DNA from: Synechococcus sp. CC9616
GTDB lineage: Bacteria > Cyanobacteriota > Cyanobacteriia > PCC-6307 > Cyanobiaceae
Assembly (NCBI RefSeq): GCF_000515235.1
Contig: NZ_KI911558.1
Location: 2,207,466 to 2,271,465, forward strand
Direction: 5' to 3'
DNA length: 64,000 nt
Shown piece after piece: positions 13,435 to 20,809 of the stretch. The translations under genes and the position numbers were made by a program. The notes below the pieces were generated by a model. That model had not been told where the DNA came from, ran no database searches, and saw only the letters and a list, made by a program, of their open reading frames with translations. Within the stretch, counting starts at the first letter, position 1; every line of letters begins with the position of its first letter.

Positions 13435-14274
13435 ATGCCGTCGCCTACCAGCCTCCAGTTGCGCTTAAGGGCCATGGTGCTGGAGACGAAAACTGTCTCC
13501 GGACGTGTTTACAACGCAGTTGTATTTGGCGCGATTTTGCTGAGCGTCCTAGCGCTGATGATGGATCCCAATCCGTTGTCAACATCAATTTATAGGCAAT
13601 CAGAGATTGGCTGGATCCAACTGATTCAGAACGGTTGTCTTGCTGTTTTCATGGCGGACTTCGTTCTGAACATGTACGTCAGTGAGCGCCCGATTAAATA
13701 TCTCTTCAGCTTTTATGGTCTGATCGATTTGCTGGCGATCGTTTTCTTTGTGATACCGCAGATTCGCAGTGAAATACTGCTTTGGGTTTTCAAATTTGGT
13801 CGTATTCTCCGCGTCTTCAAGCTTCTTCGTTTTATCGATGAAGCACGAGTTCTTGGTCAGGCACTGCAAAAAAGTGCCCGCACAATTGTTGTCTATCTTT
13901 TCTTCGTTTTCATGCTCCAGGTTGTGCTGGGGTATTTTATTTTTGTGATTGAAAGTGTTAATCCAGACAGTCCCTTTAAGACTATGGGTAATGGCGTTTA
14001 CTGGGCGATTGTCACAATGACAACGGTTGGATATGGAGATTATGTGCCGCAAACCGCACTAGGGCGACTGCTTGCGTCTGCTGTGATGATGCTGGGTTTC
14101 GGAATCATTGCGATTCCGACTGGGATTCTCACTTACTCGGGAGTGCAACAACAGCGCCAGGAGTTAAAAGCCAACAGCTGTCTGGCCTGTGGTCGTTCCG
14201 GGCACCGTAATGATGCGGTTCATTGCGATCGTTGCGGCGGGTTGCTTGTTGATCACAGGCCTTCCAAGGTTTGA
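13435..14274 (+). CDS. Voltage-gated potassium channel with C-terminal zinc ribbon
   Basis: A 279-residue ion channel of the six-transmembrane Kv type. Hydrophobic segments S1-S3 fall at about residues 22-140. An S4-like helix with spaced arginines (FGRILRVFKLLRFIDEARV) is followed by S5, a pore helix and the selectivity filter TTVGYGDYVP, then S6 (MMLGFGIIAIPTGILTY). The tail carries two CX2C pairs (CLACGRSGH, CDRCGG), which form a likely zinc ribbon. I chose the ATG at 13435 rather than the TTG just before. The stop overlaps the 3' end of rnc by 22 bp. The role is inner-membrane K+ conductance; the sensor function of the ribbon is unknown. Confidence 0.9.
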   Translation: MPSPTSLQLRLRAMVLETKTVSGRVYNAVVFGAILLSVLALMMDPNPLSTSIYRQSEIGWIQLIQNGCLAVFMADFVLNMYVSERPIKYLFSFYGLIDLLAIVFFVIPQIRSEILLWVFKFGRILRVFKLLRFIDEARVLGQALQKSARTIVVYLFFVFMLQVVLGYFIFVIESVNPDSPFKTMGNGVYWAIVTMTTVGYGDYVPQTALGRLLASAVMMLGFGIIAIPTGILTYSGVQQQRQELKANSCLACGRSGHRNDAVHCDRCGGLLVDHRPSKV

Positions 14275-15044
14275 AGTGCGGCTTCTGCGGCTCTTTGCTC
14301 CGCTTCCTTCCTTGAGCGACCCCAGGCTTCAGCTGTGAACTGCTCCTTGAGAAGTACACGGGTGTGAAATCGATTGGGGTCCCCATGTCTGCTATTGCTC
14401 TCTTCGGTGAGATAGCGCGGGAGGCCGATTTTGCGAGATTGGCTCCATTCTTGTAAGGCCGATTTGCTCTGGAAGCGAAGGGGATGATCGATGACATCCT
14501 TAGCACTTTTGATCCATCGGGGCTCCAGCCATTGATGAACCAGTTTCATGCCTTGATCTTGAAGGTAAAGAGCACCGATGAACGCTTCCGTCGCTTCAGC
14601 TCTCAGGGTCTTGAGAGCTTGCAGATCGCCCCTGGCGTCATCTCCCATTGTGAGGATTGATTCAATCCTGATTGATTCACCAAGATCAGCAAGCCATTGG
14701 TCGCTTACGAGTTGTGCCCGAAGTTCAGATCGTTTCCCGACGATGAGTTGTGGATACTGTTGATCGATAAATTCTGAGCAGGCCAGCCTCAAAACCGCGT
14801 CGCCAAGAAATTCGAGACGTTCATGGTTTTTCCCCATGCGTGCAGACGTATGGGTCAATGCTTCATTGATGACATCTAAATCCTGAATGGCGTTCTTCCA
14901 TTGCGGCTCGATGCTGACGAGGAAGTTCCTTAGCTTTTGTAGGCGGTCTGCGGGTACTGGCGTCATCGAAGTGAGCATCCGATCCGGTTCGGGTGATGCG
15001 TTTTTGGTCTCAAGTCGATCAACATGCAAATTTGTTTCTTCCAT
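14253..15044 (-). CDS. rnc: Ribonuclease III
   Basis: A double-strand-specific endoribonuclease that processes rRNA and other transcripts. The catalytic signature HERLEFLGDAVLRLAC is present, as is the second acidic motif RAEATEAFIGALYLQD. A C-terminal dsRNA-binding domain follows (SALQEWSQS, RFHTRVLL, GRSRKEAEQRAAEAAL). From the first ATG it is 263 residues; internal ATGs at residues 23 and 27 would give lengths closer to the family norm of 220-240, so the start is uncertain. Its 3' end overlaps the channel gene by 22 bp, convergent. Confidence 0.93.
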   Translation of the reverse strand: MEETNLHVDRLETKNASPEPDRMLTSMTPVPADRLQKLRNFLVSIEPQWKNAIQDLDVINEALTHTSARMGKNHERLEFLGDAVLRLACSEFIDQQYPQLIVGKRSELRAQLVSDQWLADLGESIRIESILTMGDDARGDLQALKTLRAEATEAFIGALYLQDQGMKLVHQWLEPRWIKSAKDVIDHPLRFQSKSALQEWSQSRKIGLPRYLTEESNSRHGDPNRFHTRVLLKEQFTAEAWGRSRKEAEQRAAEAALQTLEGL

Positions 15045-15199
15045 TGATTCAAATGTGGCGGAGCAACATTCAACTGGATTCTTCAGAATGATTTTCTTGG
15101 TGAGGTGCTGATCCGTTTAGGCATCTTCGGCAAGAGGATGTCAGCAAACATTAAGTGCTGTCGACGCATCTGGCTGAACCAGCTTGCGTAGAGCTGGCA

Positions 15200-15611
15200 A
15201 TGTTTCCATGCTCAATGGTGAGGATTCCAATGAATCGGAACTGGTCTGCTTGCAATTTTCAGATTCATCACGGTTCAACGGATCAAAGTGTTCCCTATGC
15301 CAGTTATCTTGAGCGGCATCATGATTTTCAGGTAAGGGTTCTCTGTGGGGGCAAAAGTTGATGACAATCCTCCTGAAAATATTTTTCGTCAATTCAATCT
15401 TGGTGTGCTCGAGCGGTTTGGTGAATCCATGGTGGTCTTTGAGTGGCTGCTGCTTCAGCAGGGCATCTCAGTGAATTTTGCCTATCCAGGTCGAAAGAAT
15501 AAAAGCAAGACTGGCCAGCAGCATGCTGAGCATTCGTTGCGGTATATCGATGATGCGTTGAAGATGAATTGTTTTTTGAAGGACTTTGAGCGGCGATGTG
15601 AGCTTGCATAG
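15200..15611 (+). pseudogene. Possible small gene split by a frameshift at a G run
   Basis: Two overlapping frames look like one protein. The first (15200-15361) reads MNRNWSACNFQIHHGSTDQS ... FQVRVLCGGKS and stops. The second (GTG 15345 to 15611, 88 residues) reads AKVDDNPPENIFRQFNLGV and ends in FERRCELA. They join in a plausible way if one G is removed from the GGGGG run at 15346-15350. Codon use in both parts looks like coding sequence, but I recognise no family. It could equally be one real 88-codon gene starting at GTG 15345, or non-coding. The rest of the rnc-rnpB interval (15045-15199 and 15612-15646) shows nothing clear. Confidence 0.3.
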
Positions 15612-15646
15612 GCTCAAGAGGAGCGAACGCCCTTTATGGGATATGG

Positions 15647-15725
15647 AAAAAGCCCTGCTGATTTCACCTTATTAGAGCCATCCACAGTCCCTGGGCTGAG
15701 GCCGGGATTTGGGTGAAAGCAGGGC
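15647..15725 (-). terminator. Terminator of rnpB sharing the P1 3' strand
   Basis: On the minus strand GCCCTGCTTTCACC (15725-15712), which contains the 3' strand of RNase P helix P1, can pair with GGTGAAATCAGCAGGGC (15668-15652). The pairing has a three-base bulge and a loop of about 43 nt, and is followed by TTTTT (15651-15647). This is a terminator layout, but it uses the same bases that close the mature ribozyme. Confidence 0.6.
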
Positions 15726-16102
15726 ATAAGCCGGGTTCTGTTCACCATTCCATAAGGATGGTGGGTGGTTATCTATCTGGGACCGTCGTTACCGACGGCC
15801 TCGAGCGGCGCGTTCAGTCGGAACAGGGCTGATGGCCAACCGTTGTTCCTTGGCCTTGCTCCCAGCCGGGGTTTACCGAGCCAGCACCTCTCGATGCTGC
15901 TGGTGCGCTCTTACCGCACCTTTGCACCCTTGCCTGTGCCTGGGGGAATCCCCATAGGGCCATCGGCGGTGTGTTTCTGTGGCACTCTCCTCACGGTCAC
16001 CCGCACTGGGCGTTACCCAGCAAGCCTGGCCATCTGGGAGCCCGGACTTTCCTCAATCGGATCGAAGGGATCCGATCGCAACCACCTCGCCTGCTTTCAG
16101 AC
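15708..16102 (-). ncRNA. rnpB: RNase P RNA
   Basis: The catalytic RNA of RNase P, which trims tRNA 5' leaders. On the minus strand the conserved blocks are GAGGAAAGTCCGGGCTCCCA near the 5' end (just upstream of 16030), GGTAACGCCCAGTGCGGGTG, GGAGAGTGCCACAGAAAC, and near the 3' end AACCCGGCTTATGCCC. Helix P1 is exact: TGAAAGCAGG (16099-16090) with CCTGCTTTCA (15723-15714). The length of about 395 nt fits the cyanobacterial type A RNA. The ends are set from P1 and may be off by a few bases. It is divergent from tRNA-Arg. Confidence 0.96.
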
Positions 16103-16114
16103 TTCATCATGCCG

Positions 16115-16137
16115 CCTCGGCATAATTTGTTCCGAGG
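16115..16137. promoter_or_regulatory. Inverted repeat upstream of rnpB
   Basis: CCTCGG (16115-16120) and CCGAGG (16132-16137) form an inverted repeat around an AT-rich core. On the rnpB strand this core, 13-35 bp upstream of the inferred RNA 5' end, contains a TATGCC/AATTAT box that could be its -10 element. It may be an operator, or the repeat may be chance. Confidence 0.35.
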
Positions 16138-16158
16138 GATCAACACTGCCCTTGCCCT

Positions 16159-16232
<74 letters not shown>

Positions 16233-16324
16233 TTGAGTTCTGGTTAAGTCGTAGTGAACGCTACATCTGGTGGGGTGGCTGGATTGCTCTCCATCGCTAG
16301 GGTTGAGTAACCCAGGTGGGTGCT

Positions 16325-16651
16325 ATGACCCAGCTTCACGACCTCCGACTTCGCTTACTGGTCCAGCAGGAGAGCGAGAGGATCGCCGATTCCCAGCCGA
16401 CGGATCTTGATCTCTCGGTGGTTCAGGCCCGTTGCCTCTGCTGGCTAGCGCTTCTGGCTGAGGCTCACGAAGATCAGGCCGGCGACGCGGAACGTCGCGG
16501 GGATACCGAGCAAGCCATGGGTTGGTTTGCAGATTCCATGCGGCTTCGGGACGTCATTCAGGTGGTGTCCTCCATCGAAATACCTCTGCCGGGCATGATT
16601 GAGGACGATGAATTGGAGCAAGACAGTGATTCCGGCCCTCTAGCGGCTTGA
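16325..16651 (+). CDS. Hypothetical protein, helical and acidic
   Basis: A 108-residue protein from the ATG at 16325 (MTQLHDLRLRLL). It is mostly helical, with a Trp/Cys segment CLCWLALLAEAHEDQAGDA and an acidic C-terminus (EDDELEQDSDSG). A GGTGGG stretch (16316-16321) just before the start may act as a ribosome binding site. It has the feel of a single TPR-like helical hairpin, but I do not recognise the family. It sits 92 bp after tRNA-Arg and 26 bp before the next hypothetical gene. Confidence 0.7.
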   Translation: MTQLHDLRLRLLVQQESERIADSQPTDLDLSVVQARCLCWLALLAEAHEDQAGDAERRGDTEQAMGWFADSMRLRDVIQVVSSIEIPLPGMIEDDELEQDSDSGPLAA

Positions 16652-16677
16652 GGGGTGTCATAGTGGAATTTGAGTGA

Positions 16678-17166
16678 ATGAGGACTGCGGTGCCGGAAGA
16701 GCCCTGCCAATGTCCGGACTGCCAGAGGTTTTATCGGGAGCATGACCGATTGATCCGGGAGTTCCCCACTCTTCGTCAGCAACAGGAGCTCAACTGGGCT
16801 GCCTTGCAATCCTTCCGTACGCTCTCCGGTCGTGTGCTGGAGGATCTTCAAAAGCAACAGGGTGCCCGCCAGCAGAGTGAAGTCACCAGTGGTCAACAGC
16901 CTGCAGGTTCGGGTGCTGGTGCAGGAGCCGCAGAGGAAAGCAGCGATGCTTTCCAGCAGGCGATGGCGGACCTCGAAAACATCAATGCCCATCTGTTCTC
17001 CATCGAAGCTCTGATGGAGCGTGTGTTTGATGTACGTGTGCCTGAGGAGATCGAACAGAAATTCCGGGAGCTCGCCGGTGAGCTGGCTCCTGATCCACTC
17101 AATGTCGATCGTCTACGTCTGAATCGCCTGCTGCATCAAACGCCCGACTTACCCGACCGCAGCTGA
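16678..17166 (+). CDS. Hypothetical protein with CxCxxC motif and coiled coil
   Basis: A 162-residue protein. The N-terminus has CQCPDCQRFYREHD, a possible metal-binding CxCx2C cluster with a nearby histidine. Long helical segments at about residues 20-60 and 85-125 (NINAHLFSIEALMERVF) are separated by a low-complexity Gly/Ala linker (AGSGAGAGAAEE). I recognise no family and give no function. Its 3' end overlaps ackA by 18 bp, convergent. Confidence 0.7.
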   Translation: MRTAVPEEPCQCPDCQRFYREHDRLIREFPTLRQQQELNWAALQSFRTLSGRVLEDLQKQQGARQQSEVTSGQQPAGSGAGAGAAEESSDAFQQAMADLENINAHLFSIEALMERVFDVRVPEEIEQKFRELAGELAPDPLNVDRLRLNRLLHQTPDLPDRS

Positions 17167-18225
17167 GGCTGGGGTTTCGTTGTGGCGCCGACAGAGGCGG
17201 GCAATCATGCCTTCCTCATCGGCTGGAATCACCATTGTTGAGTAGTTGCCCCACCAGTGCAGCGCTTCCGCTAGCTCCTTCTGCAGCTTCTTGTCGTGTT
17301 CACCCACCCCGCCAGTGAGTGCAAGCACGTCCACGCCGCCGAGGCTGGCGGCCATGGAGCCCAGCAGCTGAAGCAGACGGTGTCGGAACACGTCGAGAGC
17401 TGCGATGGCGCCGATGTGTCCTGCGGCGGCCGCTTCTCGGATCTCCCGCATGTCGCCACTGAAACCCGAAAGCCCTTTGAGGCCTGATTCCTTCTGAAGA
17501 ATGGCCGACATCTGATCTGCGCTGTATCCCTCCCGCATCAGGCCCAGCATCAGGCCTGGGTCAAGATTGCCGGAGCGGGTTGCCATCACGAGTCCCTCAA
17601 GAGGGGTGAATCCCATGGTGGTGTCGATGCAACGGCCGCCGTGAATCGCTGCCAGGGAGGCTCCTGCTCCAAGATGGGCGCTCACTAGTCGCAGTGTTGA
17701 GGGGTCTTTGTTCTGGCTGCGCCATCGATCGGCCACCGTTTCTGCGATGTGCTGGTGGTTGATGCCATGGAAGCCAAAACGGCGGAATCCCTTCGTTCTG
17801 AATGCAGCAGGGATCGCGTAGGTGTATGCAGCAGCCGGCATGCTGCTATGAAAAGCCGTATCAAAGCAAGCCCATTGAGGCAATGAGGGGGCCCAGGTCG
17901 TGGCCCATGCCATCCCTTTGAGGGCTGGTGGATTGTGCAGCGGTGCATTGGGAGTCAGAAGCTCCAGCGTCGCCAACACCTCCTCCGTGATTTGCGTGGG
18001 TGCCGTGAAGCGTTCACCACCATGAACGACGCGATGGCCGATCAGTCCGACCTGTTGCCGATGGGGATCCAGGTCGGGTTCCAGCCAATTGTGGAGCACA
18101 TCCTCGAGAGGCTCATCCGCAGCGATGCTTCGTCCGCTGTGCCAAAGGAAAGCCCCGGTGGAATCCACCAGGGCCGCTTTGATGCTTGAACTGCCGAGGT
18201 TGATGACCAGCGTCAGATCAGTCAT
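17149..18225 (-). CDS. ackA: Acetate kinase
   Basis: AckA interconverts acetyl phosphate plus ADP and acetate plus ATP. Visible motifs are INLGSSSIKAAL at the N-terminus, FDTAFHSSMP, RFGFHGINHQH and HLGAGASLAAIHGGRCIDTT followed by GFTPLEGLVMATRSGNLDPG. At 358 residues it is shorter than the usual about 400. The start ATG at 18225 overlaps the glgP stop (TGATG), which indicates translational coupling. With xfp and glgP it forms one minus-strand operon in which phosphoketolase makes acetyl phosphate and AckA harvests ATP from it. Confidence 0.94.
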   Translation of the reverse strand: MTDLTLVINLGSSSIKAALVDSTGAFLWHSGRSIAADEPLEDVLHNWLEPDLDPHRQQVGLIGHRVVHGGERFTAPTQITEEVLATLELLTPNAPLHNPPALKGMAWATTWAPSLPQWACFDTAFHSSMPAAAYTYAIPAAFRTKGFRRFGFHGINHQHIAETVADRWRSQNKDPSTLRLVSAHLGAGASLAAIHGGRCIDTTMGFTPLEGLVMATRSGNLDPGLMLGLMREGYSADQMSAILQKESGLKGLSGFSGDMREIREAAAAGHIGAIAALDVFRHRLLQLLGSMAASLGGVDVLALTGGVGEHDKKLQKELAEALHWWGNYSTMVIPADEEGMIARLCRRHNETPASAAVG

Positions 18226-20747
18226 CAGCGAACGTCGCAAGTGATCTCAACGTTGAGGGCGTCGACGTTCCAGATGTTCTTGCAGTACTCCGCGATGGAG
18301 CGGTCGGATGAGAAGAACCCGGTCCGCGCCGTGTTGAGCAGGGACATCCGATTCCAGTGCATCCGATCGGTCCAGGCCAGGCTTACAGCTTCTTGAGCCC
18401 GCACGTAATCGCCAAAGTCGGCCATCACGAAGAAGGGATCGTTGCCGGTGAGGTTGTCCATCAGTGGGCGGAACAGTTCCCCATCGCCATTGCTGAAGTG
18501 GCCCATTTCGATCAGTCGCAGGGCTTCCTGCAGCTCTGGGATGGCGGCGATGAAGTCGCCGGGACGGTAGCCCTGCTCCTTGAGAGCCTTGATCTCTTCC
18601 ACGGTTTTGCCGAACAGGAAGAAGTTCTCGGCACCCACCAGCTCGCGGATCTCAACATTGGCGCCGTCGAGGGTGCCGATGGTGAGGGCGCCATTCATGG
18701 CGAACTTCATGTTGCCGGTGCCGGAGGCTTCCTTGCCAGCGGTGGAAATCTGCTCCGACAGATCGGAGGCGGGATACACCTGCTCAGACAGTTTCACGTT
18801 GTAGTCCGGCAGGAACACCACCCGCAGGCGTCCGTCCATGTCGGGATCGCTGTTAATCGTGTCAGCGATGCCATTGATGAAACGGATGATCAGCTTGGCC
18901 ATGTAGTAGCCAGGAGCCGCTTTGCCTCCGAAGATCACTGTGCGAGGGGCCATGCCATCGGCCTGACCGTTCTTGATCCGCAGGTACTGGGTGATCACCT
19001 GCAGGGCGTTGAGGTGCTGACGCTTGTATTCGTGGATGCGCTTCACCTGAACGTCGAACAGGGTGGAGGGATCCACCAGCACACCGGTGTTCTTGTGGAT
19101 GTAGCCGGCCAGCTTGCGTTTGACGGACAGCTTGGTTTCACCCCACAACTCAAGGAAGCCTTGGTCGTTCTGCCGCTCTTCAAGCTTGCGCAGAGACTCC
19201 ATGTTGGAGATCCAGTCTTTGCCGACATGCTCATCCAGGAGGCTGGCCAGTCCTGGATTGGAGAGGGCAACCCAGCGTCGGGGGGTGACGCCGTTGGTGA
19301 CATTGGTGAATTTGTCAGGCCAGAGATCGGCGAACTCGGGGAGCAGATCGGTTTTCACCAGGTCTGAGTGGAGGGCGGCCACCCCGTTGACGTGATGGGC
19401 GCCGATCGTGGCCAGGTGAGCCATCCGCACCGCTTTGCTGCCCTCTTCATCAATGATGGAGAGCTTGCGTTGCATCGCATCGTTGCCTGGATAGCGGATG
19501 CGCACCTGCTGCAGGAAGCGACGGTTGATCTCGTAGATCAGCTCCAGGTGTCTCGGCAGCAGATTGCCGAACAGATTGAGATCCCACTTCTCGAGGGCCT
19601 CGGGCAGCAGGGTGTGGTTGGTGTAGGCCACGGAACGGGAGGTGATGTCCCAGGCCTTGTCCCACTCCATGTGGCGATCGTCGATCAGCAGGCGCATCAG
19701 CTCCGCCACGGCGATGGCAGGGTGGGTGTCGTTCAGCTGAACGCTCCAGTACTTCGGGAAGTCCTCCACGGGCAGTCCGCGGTTGTCGAGGCTGCGCAAC
19801 ATATCCTGCAGTGAGCAGCTCACAAAGAAGTGCTGCTGCTTCAGGCGCAGGCGTCGGCCCTCGTCGGTTCCGTCGTTGGGGTATAGCACCTTGGAGAGGG
19901 TTTCGCTGCCGACTTTTTCCTCAACGGCTCCGTAGTAATCGCCGATGTTGAAGGCATAGAAGTCGAAGCTCTCTGTGGCATCGGCGCGCCAGAGCCGAAG
20001 CCGGTCGCAGATGTTGACCCGGTATCCAAGGGTTGGCACATCGTGTGGCACACCGATGGCGTGCTCCGCAGGAATCCAGCGGGAGCGATAGTTGCCCTTG
20101 TCGTCGATGTAGCTCTCGGTTCGGCCGCCGAAGCCCACGAAACAGGCTTCATCGGGTTGGGGCAGTTCCCATGGCCAACCACCCTTCAGCCACTTGTCGG
20201 TGATTTCCACCTGCCAGCCATCACGGATGAGCTGGTCGAAAATGCCGAATTCGTAGCGGATGCCATAGCCGGTGGCGGGAATCTTGAGGCTTGCCAGCGA
20301 TTCCATGTAGCAGGCCGCCAGGCGGCCGAGTCCGCCGTTGCCCAGACCGGGCTCCTCTTCGACTTCAAGAATCTGCTGAAGCGACTCGATGCCGAAGTTG
20401 CGCAGGGCCTCCTCGGCTTCCTTCTGGATCCCCAGGTTGAGCAGATTGTTGTTGAGCTGAGGGCCGATCAGGAATTCGGCGGAGAGGTAAGCAACCGCTT
20501 TCTGGGGATGGGCGCGCATTGCCTCCATCGTCGCCAGGTACCGCGTCATCAAACGGTCCCGCACCGCGTAGCTCAGGGCCATGTAGAGGTCATGGCGACT
20601 GGCAGTGGGAGCGAGTTTGCCGAGCGTGAAGAACAGATGCTCGGTCATCCCATCGAACACACTCTTGGCATCGAGGCCGGCGCGTTCTGGATCGTTGTAG
20701 CAACCGGGGGTCGGAAGTCTCAGATCGAGGGGTTGTGAGGCGGTCAT
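18225..20747 (-). CDS. glgP: Glycogen phosphorylase
   Basis: An 840-residue alpha-glucan phosphorylase that releases glucose-1-phosphate from glycogen. The PLP-binding region EASGTGNMKFAMNGALTIGT, the preceding LPDYNVKLSE and the N-terminal AYLSAEFLIG and GNGGLGRLAACYMES motifs are diagnostic. I chose the ATG at 20747 (MTASQPLDL); the frame stays open upstream, but that part is not phosphorylase sequence. It lies 62 bp after xfp and is coupled to ackA. It probably serves dark breakdown of glycogen in this phototroph. Confidence 0.96.
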   Translation of the reverse strand: MTASQPLDLRLPTPGCYNDPERAGLDAKSVFDGMTEHLFFTLGKLAPTASRHDLYMALSYAVRDRLMTRYLATMEAMRAHPQKAVAYLSAEFLIGPQLNNNLLNLGIQKEAEEALRNFGIESLQQILEVEEEPGLGNGGLGRLAACYMESLASLKIPATGYGIRYEFGIFDQLIRDGWQVEITDKWLKGGWPWELPQPDEACFVGFGGRTESYIDDKGNYRSRWIPAEHAIGVPHDVPTLGYRVNICDRLRLWRADATESFDFYAFNIGDYYGAVEEKVGSETLSKVLYPNDGTDEGRRLRLKQQHFFVSCSLQDMLRSLDNRGLPVEDFPKYWSVQLNDTHPAIAVAELMRLLIDDRHMEWDKAWDITSRSVAYTNHTLLPEALEKWDLNLFGNLLPRHLELIYEINRRFLQQVRIRYPGNDAMQRKLSIIDEEGSKAVRMAHLATIGAHHVNGVAALHSDLVKTDLLPEFADLWPDKFTNVTNGVTPRRWVALSNPGLASLLDEHVGKDWISNMESLRKLEERQNDQGFLELWGETKLSVKRKLAGYIHKNTGVLVDPSTLFDVQVKRIHEYKRQHLNALQVITQYLRIKNGQADGMAPRTVIFGGKAAPGYYMAKLIIRFINGIADTINSDPDMDGRLRVVFLPDYNVKLSEQVYPASDLSEQISTAGKEASGTGNMKFAMNGALTIGTLDGANVEIRELVGAENFFLFGKTVEEIKALKEQGYRPGDFIAAIPELQEALRLIEMGHFSNGDGELFRPLMDNLTGNDPFFVMADFGDYVRAQEAVSLAWTDRMHWNRMSLLNTARTGFFSSDRSIAEYCKNIWNVDALNVEITCDVR

Positions 20748-20809
20748 GACGACAGAAAGGTGAAAGGGGAAGCTATGGCTCTCCCCGTTGGTGTGTGATG
20801 AGGGGTGCG

